Assembly: GCA_030765645.1 (NCBI GenBank)
Contig: JAVCCE010000027.1
Location: 33,289-97,288 of the forward strand
Source: Candidatus Hinthialibacter antarcticus
GTDB taxonomy: Bacteria; Hinthialibacterota; Hinthialibacteria; Hinthialibacterales; Hinthialibacteraceae
Direction of reading: 5' to 3'
Length of the DNA: 64,000 nucleotides
A program made the position numbers and the translations under genes. Position 1 is the first letter of the stretch. Every line of letters starts with the position of its first letter. Below the pieces are notes generated by a model. It worked only from the letters and a program-made list of their open reading frames with translations. It did not search any database and had not been told where the DNA came from. Below are positions 7,919-15,417 of this stretch, piece by piece.

Positions 7919-9613
7919 ATGGCCTTGCGAACTTGTTGCTGTTGCTTCATATCGTTCTTGTTCAGCGCGGGCGTTTTTGCCGACGATGGCCCCGTCTCTC
8001 CGGCTGTTTTTGTGAATCAATCAGCGTATGTGGCCGGGCATTCAAAAATCGGCCTGGTTTCTTCTAGCATTGCCTTGCCGTTTACGGTTTGGAACCTGCA
8101 AACCGAATCGCCCGTGTTGCGAAGCCAATTGATCTTGCGTGAGCCGAATCACGCCGCATCGGGCGTTCATGTCTGGCAGGCGGACTTCAGTATCGTGAAT
8201 GCGACCGGCGTTTATGCGATTGACGTTCCCGGCTTGGGGCGGTCTCATCCCTTCTCGATTAGCGCATCGCCGCCAAAGGCATTGGCGCAACGCGCTCTAA
8301 ACGCATTCTATTTTTTACGCGAGGGCGCCGGGTTCCCGAAACCTATCGCGGGTGACTGGGCGCGCAAGGCGCAACCAAGCCCTGCGGCGCTGGTGTATCC
8401 CCCGACGGCGGAGCCTAAATCGTTTTCATTGGGCGGCGGCTGGCATGACGGCAGCGACGCCGGGCGGTACGTCCCAAGCGGCGTATATGCGGCGGGTGTA
8501 TTGATGACGCTGCACGAGTGGCTGCCCCAAGTGTTTGAAGACGGGTCGTTGTCGGTTCCCGAGGCGCATAACGGCGTGCCGGATATTTTGGACGAAGTGC
8601 GCTGGGAAGTGGAATGGCTATTTTCGATGCAAACCTCAACGGGTTCGGTTTATCACAAGGCGACCGCCCTCGCGCCCGACCAACCCGAAAAAGCGCCGCT
8701 CTATTTGTTTGCGCCGTCGACCGCCGCCTCTGCGGGCGCGTGTGCGGTGTGGGCGAAGGCGTCGCGGTTGTATTCGCCCTATGATGCGACCTTTTCCGCG
8801 CAGTGTTTGAACGCAGCGGTGCGCACCTGGCAGTGGCTGGAACTCACCCCGAACGATGGGGGGTTCAGCAATCCAACTGACGTGAAAACCAAGGCGTATG
8901 CAGACGCTGACGACAGCGATGAACGCTTGTGGGCGGCGGTGGAACTGAGGCGCGCGTTGAATGACGAGCGGCTGGACGCCGTGATTGCAGCGATGGTCGA
9001 AAAGCGCGTCCCGTTGTTGTATGCGTCGGGCTACTGGGGGGACGTGACGCCCTTGGCGGCTGCGGCGATTGTCAGCGCAACCGAAATTGAAACGTTTGAA
9101 AAACTCAGTGACGAGGTGCGCAGCGATTTGCGTTCTCTGGCGGATAGTCTGGCCGAAAAAACCGGAGAGGACGCGTTTTTATTGACGCTGGATGCCGATG
9201 GATTTACCTGGGGATCAAACGGCGCCGTATTGCGCAACGCGATGATCTTACTGCTCGCGCAGTTGGTGGAGCCGGAGCCGCGCTACGGTCACGCGGCGCT
9301 CGAACAAATGAATTATCTCTTGGGGCGCAACCCCGTGGGGATGAGTTACGTCACCGGGTTTGGCGAGGCCTCGCCTCAGTCGCCTTATCAGTGGCAGCGC
9401 TATGCGGGGGGCGGCAAGACGCCTATCCCGGGATTGATCGTCGCGGGGCCGAACCAGTCATTGAATGACGGCGTTCTCAAGACGAATTTCAGTGCGTCGT
9501 CTCCCCCGGCGACGGCGTACAAAGACGACTCCGCCAGTTTTTCTTCGAACGAATTCACCATTGACTGGAACGCCGCCCTGGTGTTTGTCGCCACGGTATT
9601 GAGCGAGCGCTAG
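7919..9613 (+). CDS. Glycoside hydrolase family 9 (endoglucanase-type)
   Basis: The 564-residue enzyme should cut beta-1,4-glucans such as cellulose outside the cell. It begins with a signal peptide unusual for four consecutive Cys (RTCCCCF), then an immunoglobulin-like CelD_N domain (VFVNQSAYVAGHSKIGLV, residues 31-115). The (alpha/alpha)6 barrel follows. GGGWHDGSDAGRYV places the catalytic Asp pair at D177 and D180. YLLGRNPVGMSYVTGFG (near 460) holds the conserved substrate-binding helix. The general acid is Glu545 in NEFTIDWNA. All key GH9 residues are present and the length is complete. No dockerin or carbohydrate-binding module is attached. It is a single-gene unit downstream of a divergent SH3 gene. 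Confidence 0.93.
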   Translation: MALRTCCCCFISFLFSAGVFADDGPVSPAVFVNQSAYVAGHSKIGLVSSSIALPFTVWNLQTESPVLRSQLILREPNHAASGVHVWQADFSIVNATGVYAIDVPGLGRSHPFSISASPPKALAQRALNAFYFLREGAGFPKPIAGDWARKAQPSPAALVYPPTAEPKSFSLGGGWHDGSDAGRYVPSGVYAAGVLMTLHEWLPQVFEDGSLSVPEAHNGVPDILDEVRWEVEWLFSMQTSTGSVYHKATALAPDQPEKAPLYLFAPSTAASAGACAVWAKASRLYSPYDATFSAQCLNAAVRTWQWLELTPNDGGFSNPTDVKTKAYADADDSDERLWAAVELRRALNDERLDAVIAAMVEKRVPLLYASGYWGDVTPLAAAAIVSATEIETFEKLSDEVRSDLRSLADSLAEKTGEDAFLLTLDADGFTWGSNGAVLRNAMILLLAQLVEPEPRYGHAALEQMNYLLGRNPVGMSYVTGFGEASPQSPYQWQRYAGGGKTPIPGLIVAGPNQSLNDGVLKTNFSASSPPATAYKDDSASFSSNEFTIDWNAALVFVATVLSER

Positions 9614-10030
9614 CGGATTTTTTTACGCATGTTCTGAATTTCCTCTTCTGGCGCTTGCTGCGCCGTCCCCCCCCTTATTAAGGGAGGCTAGGGAGGATTT
9701 GCTATTTTCATCCTCGCGCCCTCCCACAGCCCGCTCGATTCTGTTTTGTTCAATTGCATCAAGGCGCTGCTGGTTGCCGTTGGTATTGTAGGCCAGTGCG
9801 AATTCGACTTCATCATCAACCCAATTCACTTGATGCGTCGTCGCCTTATTTCAAAACACGTCATTTTTATCCGTGCTATTTGATCGGTTTTGGGGCGATT
9901 TCTCTTTGTTAATTCAACGTTTATGGGCTGGTCTTGCGCTTGACGGGGCATAGGGAATTCGGTAGCCTTGAGGTTCCAATATTGATTGGGAAATTCAGAA
10001 AAACCATCCGAATTCATTTCGGATTCTCAG
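9614..10030. other. Intergenic stretch with family B repeat and a possible gene remnant
   Basis: About 400 bases separate the GH9 gene from the BMC operon. A family B repeat lies at 9641-9700 (TGGCGCTTGCTGCGCCG, a C-tract, then AAGGGAGGCTAGGGAGG). Beyond it, 9700-9829 on the minus strand has coding-like composition and opens with residues MNWVDDEVEFALAYNTNG, but its reading frame runs into the repeat. I do not recognise the peptide, and it may be the truncated remains of a gene. No intact gene is supported. Confidence 0.45.
9940..9968 (+). promoter_or_regulatory. Candidate promoter of the BMC operon
   Basis: TTGACG (9940-9945) and TAGCCT (9963-9968) are separated by 17 bases, about 75 bases before the shell-protein start. 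The -35 box is good and the -10 box is poor. No better candidate is seen. Confidence 0.3.
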
Positions 10031-10043
10031 GGAGGACGTACCC

Positions 10044-10322
10044 GTGGAAGGTAAAGCCTTAGGATTAGTCGAAACCCGCGGTCTGGTCGGCGCCATTGAA
10101 GCCGCCGACGCCATGGTCAAAGCCGCCAGCGTTACATTGGTTGGCAAAGAAAAAATCGGCGGCGGTTTTGTGACCGTCATGGTGCGCGGCGATGTCGGCG
10201 CGGTCAAAGCAGCCACCGACGCAGGCGCAGCAGCGGCCCGCAAAGTGGGCGAAGTGGTTTCCGTACATGTGATTCCACGTCCGCACAGCGACCTCGAAGC
10301 CATTCTGCCGACCAAACCGTAA
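10044..10322 (+). CDS. Bacterial microcompartment hexameric shell protein (BMC-H)
   Basis: The 92-residue protein is a single BMC domain of the PduA/EutM/CcmK type. It opens with [21 protein letters not shown] and includes [22 protein letters not shown] and the C-terminal VISVH-type strand ([18 protein letters not shown]). Six copies form the flat hexagonal tile of the shell, with a central pore at the loop near residues 36-40 (KIGGG). Translation starts at GTG, with GGAGG at 10031-10035 eight bases upstream. It is the first gene of the BMC operon and is followed by a strong hairpin terminator, so it may be made in excess of the enzymes. It is the only shell gene in the window, and no pentameric BMC-P is seen. 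Confidence 0.96.
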   Translation: MEGKALGLVETRGLVGAIEAADAMVKAASVTLVGKEKIGGGFVTVMVRGDVGAVKAATDAGAAAARKVGEVVSVHVIPRPHSDLEAILPTKP

Positions 10323-10380
10323 CCCGGTCGGACGACGCGCCTGGGTCGTCTCCAAACAATTGCGATTGTTAAGGCAACGT

Positions 10381-10414
10381 CCAAGCGCGGCTACATTGCC
10401 GCGCTTGGTTTTTT
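10381..10414 (+). terminator. Rho-independent terminator inside the BMC operon
   Basis: CCAAGCGCGGC (10381-10391) pairs perfectly with GCCGCGCTTGG (10398-10408) around a six-base loop, followed by six T. It lies between the shell gene and pduL. A partial terminator here would set shell protein above enzyme levels. A smaller hairpin (GACGAC/GTCGTC) lies just upstream near 10332-10351. Confidence 0.85.
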
Positions 10415-10469
10415 GTCTGGTTCGTGATGTTTTCTTTTGCGAGCGCCTAGCGCGGAGGGAGAGCGCCGT

Positions 10470-11144
10470 ATGAGCTTACCGCCAAATTCCGACGCCTTGG
10501 TCGAACAAGTGGTGCGCCGCGTGGTTGCGCGTTTGCAGGGTGCAAGTGCGCCCGTTGCGCCGCAGCAACGCATGACGGTTCCATGCAACATCTCCGTACG
10601 CCATATCCATCTCTCACGCGAGTCGATGGATGTTCTCTATGGGCGCGGTGCTGAACTGGAACCGATGCGACCCTTATACCAGACCGGCGAGTTTGCCTCC
10701 AAGCAAACTCTGACGTTGGTGGGGCCGCGGATGCGCTGCCTCGGCGAAGTGCGCATTCTGGGGCCGCTGCGCAAATACACCCAAGTTGAGGTCTCGCGCA
10801 CCGACGCCATCTATCTGGGCATCGACCCGCCTGTGAACCGCTCCGGCGATCATAACGGCAGCGTGGGGTTGATCCTGGTCGGCCCGGCAGGGGTGTTGCA
10901 CCTCGAAAAAGGCGTGATCCAGGCCAATCGCCACATTCATCTGTCGGTCGAATCGGCGGCGAAGTGGGGCATCGCAGACAACCAGAGCGTGAAGGTCCGC
11001 GTGGAAGCCAACGGTAAGAAGACCGTGCTGGAAGAATGCCAGGCGCGGGTCTCTAAACTCTTTAAAGACGAAATGCACCTCGACACCGACGACGGCAACG
11101 CCTGCGGGCTGCGCGGCGGCGAGAAAGTCGAGATTCTGCTGTGA
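10470..11144 (+). CDS. pduL: PduL-type phosphate propanoyltransferase (phosphotransacylase)
   Basis: This 224-residue enzyme converts acyl-CoA plus phosphate to acyl-phosphate and recycles CoA inside microcompartments. Both PduL zinc-binding repeats are present: NISVRHIHLSRE (near residue 40) and IQANRHIHLSVE (near 155). The downstream EMHLDTDDGNACGL segment contributes a further His and acidic residues. The N-terminus, NSDALVEQVVRRVVARL, is an amphipathic helix followed by a Pro/Ala linker, the hallmark of an encapsulation peptide. I use the ATG at 10470 because GGAGGGA lies about ten bases upstream. An in-frame TTG at 10437 would add 11 residues with no ribosome-binding site. It is followed after 27 bases by the Cys-rich BMC protein. 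Confidence 0.93.
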   Translation: MSLPPNSDALVEQVVRRVVARLQGASAPVAPQQRMTVPCNISVRHIHLSRESMDVLYGRGAELEPMRPLYQTGEFASKQTLTLVGPRMRCLGEVRILGPLRKYTQVEVSRTDAIYLGIDPPVNRSGDHNGSVGLILVGPAGVLHLEKGVIQANRHIHLSVESAAKWGIADNQSVKVRVEANGKKTVLEECQARVSKLFKDEMHLDTDDGNACGLRGGEKVEILL

Positions 11145-11171
11145 TATTCGCAGCGAAATGAATAGCCTTTT

Positions 11172-12047
11172 ATGAACAACTCCGACTTGGAACGCATCAT
11201 CATTGACGAAGTAATGAAAGCGTTGTCTGAGCAGCGCGGCGACGAGACCCTGTTGCCCGCGCCGCAAAGCGAAACGCTGGACGCCGACGCCTGCAAAAGC
11301 CCGGCGTGTTCGTGCGAAGCGGAGCCGCAGGAAGAATGCGCGTGTCCGCCCAAAGGCGACGGCCCGGCGGTGTTGGTTATTTTCACCGGAGCGCGAGAAC
11401 CCTGGCAGCCCAACGTCGATGCGTTTCAACAATGGATTGGCGAAGGCGTCCAGATTGACGCCGTGTTTTCACCCGACGCTGTCGGCGCGTTTTCTATCGA
11501 TGAGCTGAACGCCCTGGGCATTCGCTTGATCGATCGCGTTGACGAAATTCAAGCCATGCGGCAAGACATGGGGCGCTATGCGGCGGTATACATGCCGTCG
11601 GTGTGCCGTAACCACGCCGCCAAACTGGCGCTGGCCATTACCGATGACGCCGCGCTGAAAATCACCATTGCCGCGTTGGCGCACAAGGTTCCGGTGATTG
11701 CATCCAGCGAAGGCCTCGATAAAGACGCCTGCATCATTTTCGGCAACAACGTGCCGGGCGTGCAGGACGTTCTCGACAAATACCGTATGCAGTTGGGAAC
11801 CATGGGCGTGAAGTTATTGCCCACATGCGACGCGGTAGACAAGGTACTTTGTACCGCGTGTAATAAAGCCGATAACGAAAGTTCTGAACTCATTACTTGT
11901 GTGGTGACTGAAGAAGACGCCGCCAAATTGAACGGCCCCGTGGTCAAAGCGGCGCGCGGCGGGCTGATTACCCCGCTGGCGATGGAATCGCTGACCCGGC
12001 GGGGCATCGAAGTCGTCATTGTGCCGCCGCAGCAAGCCGCGCATTGA
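11172..12047 (+). CDS. BMC-associated protein with encapsulation helix and Cys-rich linker
   Basis: I do not recognise a characterised family with certainty. The 291-residue protein starts with an amphipathic helix, SDLERIIIDEVMKALSE, matching the encapsulation peptides of its neighbours. A linker with six Cys follows (residues 36-58: CKSPACSC and CACPP). The remaining 220 residues look like a Rossmann-type alpha/beta domain (VLVIFTGAREPWQP, YMPSVCRNHAAKLALAI, KVPVIASSEGL) with a distal Cys group, CTACNK. The domain resembles flavoproteins of the CoaC/UbiX type found in other BMC loci, but that assignment is tentative. It sits between pduL and the aldehyde dehydrogenase, so an encapsulated redox or cofactor role is a reasonable inference. 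The Cys set could bind a metal cluster. Confidence 0.7.
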   Translation: MNNSDLERIIIDEVMKALSEQRGDETLLPAPQSETLDADACKSPACSCEAEPQEECACPPKGDGPAVLVIFTGAREPWQPNVDAFQQWIGEGVQIDAVFSPDAVGAFSIDELNALGIRLIDRVDEIQAMRQDMGRYAAVYMPSVCRNHAAKLALAITDDAALKITIAALAHKVPVIASSEGLDKDACIIFGNNVPGVQDVLDKYRMQLGTMGVKLLPTCDAVDKVLCTACNKADNESSELITCVVTEEDAAKLNGPVVKAARGGLITPLAMESLTRRGIEVVIVPPQQAAH

Positions 12048-12086
12048 CGCAACAAAGAGCGAATTTTTAAGGGAGACTTTTGACCC

Positions 12087-13523
12087 ATGGACGAACAGCG
12101 AATCGCCGATATTGTTCACCGCGTACTCGGTGAGCTGCAAAACCAGCCTGCGAGCGCGCCAGCGTCGAGCGGCCACACCCCCACCTGCATGGGCGGCGCG
12201 GTCAGCGGAGGGCGCGACGGCGTGTTTGAAAATATCGAAGACGCCATCGCAGCAGCGAAGCGCGCCTTTCAACAATTTCGCGTCGTCCCGCTCAATGAGC
12301 GAAAGAAATACATCAAACTGATTCGCGAAGTCTCCCATCAACATAACGACGAATGGTCTCGCTTCACCATACAAGACACCAAAATGGGGCGCGTCGATCA
12401 TAAAATTTTGAAGAACGGCATGGCGGCGAACTTGACCCCCGGCGTTGAAGACCTCGAAACCCTGGCGGTCACCGGAAGCCGCGGCCTGATGATGGAAGAA
12501 TACGCGCCCTTCGGCGTAATCGGCACCATTACGCCGACGACGAACCCGGTCGCGACGGTGATTAACCACTCCATCGCCATGTTGTCTGCGGGCAATACCA
12601 TCGTCTTTGGTCCGCACCCCAACGCGGTGGCGTGCACGCTGCAATCCATGCAGGTGATTAACCGCGCATTGACCGATGCAGGCGCACCAGCGAATTTAAT
12701 GACCTCCGTCGCGGAGCCGAGTTTGCGCACCGCCAAAACCATTATGACTCACGACGACATCAGCCTGCTTGTCGTGACTGGCGGGCCTGCGGTTGTTCGC
12801 GCCGCCATGGAAAGCCCCAAACGCGCCATCGTCGCCGGGCCGGGCAATCCGCCCGCCGTGGTGGATGAGACCGCTGATATTCAGAACGCAGCAGTGAGCG
12901 TGTATGAAGGCTCCTGCTTCGACAACAACTTACCGTGCATTACAGAGAAATCGTGCTTCGTGGTTTCGTCGGTCTTTGACGAATTTATCAGCGCGATTCG
13001 TCAGCGCGGCGCCTACCTGTTAGACCGGGCGCAGACTGAGACGCTGACCCGCGCCTTGATTACGCCTGACAATCACGTCAACAAAGATTACATCGGCAAA
13101 GACGCCGCCGTGGTTGCGCAACAAGCGCTGGGGCTGAGCGTCCCCGCGAACTGCGAACTGCTCATCGCCGAAGTTGACCGCAACCACCCATATATTGTGC
13201 ATGAAATGATGATCCCGGTGTTGGGCATGGTCCGGGTCAACTCGTATGAAGAAGCCATTCAAGCGGCGTTTGAAGCCGAGCACGGCTTTGGTCACACCGC
13301 CATTATTCACAGCCGACGCATTGACCGCATCACCGAGTTCGCCCGATTGATGAACTGCAACTTGTTCGTGGCGAACGCGTCCTGCGGCGCCTGTCTGGGC
13401 AACGGCGGCGAAGGCTATACCGCCTTCACCATTGCGGGCAAATCGGGAGAAGGCCCTTGCACACCGAAGACCTTCAGCCGCAAACGTCGCTTCGCCATCG
13501 CTAAAGACATGCGTTTCGTTTAG
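12087..13523 (+). CDS. CoA-acylating aldehyde dehydrogenase (PduP/EutE type)
   Basis: The 478-residue enzyme oxidises an aldehyde to acyl-CoA with NAD and CoA in the microcompartment lumen. The N-terminal 18 residues, DEQRIADIVHRVLGEL, form an encapsulation helix, followed by a flexible linker (QPASAPASSG). The dehydrogenase core carries GVIGTITPTTNPVATVI (near 150) and the catalytic Cys284 in FDNNLPCI, identical to the PduP/EutE pattern. The GNGGEGYTAFTIAGKSGEG segment near the C-terminus is also typical. GGGAGA-like ribosome-binding bases (GGGAGACTTTTGACCC) precede the ATG. With PduL it forms the usual aldehyde to acyl-CoA to acyl-phosphate module. The enzyme that makes the aldehyde is not encoded here. 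Confidence 0.95.
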   Translation: MDEQRIADIVHRVLGELQNQPASAPASSGHTPTCMGGAVSGGRDGVFENIEDAIAAAKRAFQQFRVVPLNERKKYIKLIREVSHQHNDEWSRFTIQDTKMGRVDHKILKNGMAANLTPGVEDLETLAVTGSRGLMMEEYAPFGVIGTITPTTNPVATVINHSIAMLSAGNTIVFGPHPNAVACTLQSMQVINRALTDAGAPANLMTSVAEPSLRTAKTIMTHDDISLLVVTGGPAVVRAAMESPKRAIVAGPGNPPAVVDETADIQNAAVSVYEGSCFDNNLPCITEKSCFVVSSVFDEFISAIRQRGAYLLDRAQTETLTRALITPDNHVNKDYIGKDAAVVAQQALGLSVPANCELLIAEVDRNHPYIVHEMMIPVLGMVRVNSYEEAIQAAFEAEHGFGHTAIIHSRRIDRITEFARLMNCNLFVANASCGACLGNGGEGYTAFTIAGKSGEGPCTPKTFSRKRRFAIAKDMRFV

Positions 13524-13528
13524 TCGCG

Positions 13529-13819
13529 ATGTCTTTGCAATCAGCGCATCAGTTTGATCCACATTCAAATGCTGCGTTCGATGAAATTCAAACCTTATTG
13601 CCAAACCACGCCGTCGCGGTCTCACAAGAACCCGGCGGCGTTCGTGTATCCATTTCAAGTGGAAAATTATTTTCTGATTCTGACCTGGGGCGTTTGCTGT
13701 TAATCAATGCCAAGTATCGCGACAATGATCTCATACTGCGCGTCAGCGTCCCGCCAAGCCTCTTTCAACAACTTCAATCTCTCGGCATCGAGCGCATCGT
13801 ATGGGTGGATGAGGCGTGA
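13529..13819 (+). CDS. Hypothetical 96-residue protein at the end of the BMC operon
   Basis: The reading frame starts five bases after the aldehyde dehydrogenase stop and has codon composition similar to its neighbours. The sequence has no signal peptide, Cys or recognised motif. It looks like a small alpha/beta domain (predicted strands VRVSISSG and DLILRVSVP, and a helix SLFQQLQSLGIERI). No ribosome-binding site is clear, so translation might be coupled to the upstream gene. I do not recognise the family. Confidence 0.5.
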   Translation: MSLQSAHQFDPHSNAAFDEIQTLLPNHAVAVSQEPGGVRVSISSGKLFSDSDLGRLLLINAKYRDNDLILRVSVPPSLFQQLQSLGIERIVWVDEA

Positions 13820-13865
13820 GGGTTGCGTAAGGCAGCGAGAGTAAAGCGTAAATGCGTCTCTCTTC

Positions 13866-13922
13866 GTTTCGGTGTAGGCTTTCAGTCCCTTTTTGTACAG
13901 GCGCTCACAGAGACGCCCACGC
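13866..13922. repeat. Diverged MITE-core fragment
   Basis: GTAGGCTTTCAGTCCC then GTACAGGCGCTCACAGAGACGCCCACGC parallels the core of the element at 23654-23888 (GCGGGCTTTCAGGCCC then GCACAGGCGCTCCCAGAGTTGCACCCATGC). Terminal repeats are missing. The surrounding 13820-14026 holds nothing else recognisable. Confidence 0.45.
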
Positions 13923-14026
13923 GTTTTCTGCATTACCTGCGATCCGCCGGAGGACAATCTCTTTTCAGTATTTTCTGGATTATTTCGTTGCGCTCGCGAT
14001 GATACTTGACGGCGGTTGTACTTCGC

Positions 14027-15007
14027 CTACCCGAATTGTTGATAGACGCGGTCGCGCAGCCAGTCTTCCTGGTCGAAGAGTTGGGTTTGCAGGCCGGCAA
14101 TCGACTCGAAGCCTTTGGCGTCCAGGCTGCGCAGCCATCGGCTGAGCGCATATTCACGCAGCGCCGCCGCGCCTTCCCAAAAACTGATGTCTTCGAGCGT
14201 CGCGCCAAGTTCCTGCACATAGCGGGCGAGGAAATAATTGGCGAGAGTACGGTCATTGATGCGTTGCAGCGAAAGCGAGGTGTAGGCGGCGTCCCAACGC
14301 GGGTCGCCGAAAGCGGCGTATTCCCAATTGGTAACGCAACGCACCTGGCCGCGGTTAATCAGCAGGCAGTCTAAATCCAGACGCCCATGCAGCATGACGT
14401 AGGTACAGTCGTTGATGTGAGCCATCTGGCTTCGGCATTCATCAAAACAAGCGTTGAGTTTCTCGTCTTCGAGCGGCTGGATGCGCGGTTGAATTTTATC
14501 GAACAGATCGGTCAGATGCACCGTGGGGATCAACGGATGGGTGGTCGGCGTTTGCAGGTGCATCTGCGCCATCCACACCGCCAAGGTATCGACGACATGC
14601 TCTTGCATGTGCGACAGGCTGTCTTCGCGCTCCCACCAGAAATAACCGTCGCCGGCGTCCATCAAAATAAAGGGGCGCCCAAACGGGCGGCGAGACGGGC
14701 TGTAGGTGTATGGAAACGGCACTGCCAATCCGCTCTGGTAAACATGGCGCATGGCGGAATATTCTTTGGTGATCTTGAGCGGTTCGGTACCTTCCCAGAG
14801 AGAAAAAAAGCCGTATTGCAAGCGCAAGACAATATCGGTTTGCGCGTCGTCTGAGGTCAGGGTGAAGGCGTATTCTAAATGAGGAAAGATGCGGTGAATG
14901 CGCGGGGTCAGGTTTTTGATCTGTAAGGTCGCGTCGGTAAAAACGCCGCGACACACGCCTAACAGCGCGTCTTCCAGCCAGTCATACGATACATGGGTCT
15001 GCGTCAT
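14027..15007 (-). CDS. Aminoglycoside-phosphotransferase-fold protein, probably catalytically degenerate
   Basis: The 326-residue protein has the overall plan of APH/choline-kinase-like enzymes: an N-lobe with FILMDAGDG-type hinge residues, then a C-lobe. The catalytic loop is normally HGDLHPGN, but here it reads HGRLDLDC (near residue 205), so the catalytic Asp is Arg and the following Asn is Cys. The metal-binding Asp of the IDWE motif is Asn here (VTNWEYAAFGDPRWD). Loss of both acidic residues suggests a pseudokinase or a changed mechanism. A conserved WE..FGDP segment indicates the fold is still under selection. It faces the BMC operon on the opposite strand with no operon partners. Its substrate, if any, is unknown. 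Confidence 0.75.
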   Translation of the reverse strand: MTQTHVSYDWLEDALLGVCRGVFTDATLQIKNLTPRIHRIFPHLEYAFTLTSDDAQTDIVLRLQYGFFSLWEGTEPLKITKEYSAMRHVYQSGLAVPFPYTYSPSRRPFGRPFILMDAGDGYFWWEREDSLSHMQEHVVDTLAVWMAQMHLQTPTTHPLIPTVHLTDLFDKIQPRIQPLEDEKLNACFDECRSQMAHINDCTYVMLHGRLDLDCLLINRGQVRCVTNWEYAAFGDPRWDAAYTSLSLQRINDRTLANYFLARYVQELGATLEDISFWEGAAALREYALSRWLRSLDAKGFESIAGLQTQLFDQEDWLRDRVYQQFG

Positions 15008-15103
15008 GCCATTCCCTATTGCTGTTTGGTTCCCACGCGCAAAGATGGTCTTTTATATTGTCGGCGCCAAAACGGTAGACTCGAGCCGAATTTTATCACA
15101 ACT

Positions 15104-15295
15104 TCATTCTTCGACCAGCCCGCGTCGCCGCGCTTCGATGCTGAGTTGATTGAGGCGAGTCATCATGGTGCGCAACTCGGGGCGGCTGGCGCTGTCTTCG
15201 CCGCGCTCAATTTTCTCTTCTTGCGTATGCAGTGTTTGGCGCAGCGTGGTGATTTCGGCTTGTAATTCTTGATCGCTTAGCGACTGCGCGTTCAT
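15104..15295 (-). CDS. Small coiled-coil protein
   Basis: A 63-residue, highly charged, fully helical protein (LSDQELQAEITTLRQTLHTQEEKI at the start, shown here only in part) with heptad spacing of Leu and Ile. It has no signal peptide or Cys. The ATG at 15295 has GGGAG eight bases upstream and is preferred over a TTG two codons earlier. It resembles SlyX-like or other short coiled-coil proteins in size only. I do not recognise the family. Confidence 0.55.
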   Translation of the reverse strand: MNAQSLSDQELQAEITTLRQTLHTQEEKIERGEDSASRPELRTMMTRLNQLSIEARRRGLVEE

Positions 15296-15417
15296 GCCCA
15301 AGACTCCCGTTAATGGTATTATGGCGGATTTATATCATTAAAACGAGTATTTTTTTTGCAACAGAACTTGGCCCGATACAATGACGCTAGACGCAACCGC
15401 AAAGGATGTAAACCAAG

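Noticed and set aside
10674..11432. 252-codon antisense frame across pduL and the Cys-rich BMC gene
   Set aside because: It spans two well-supported sense genes and their junction; a shadow frame.
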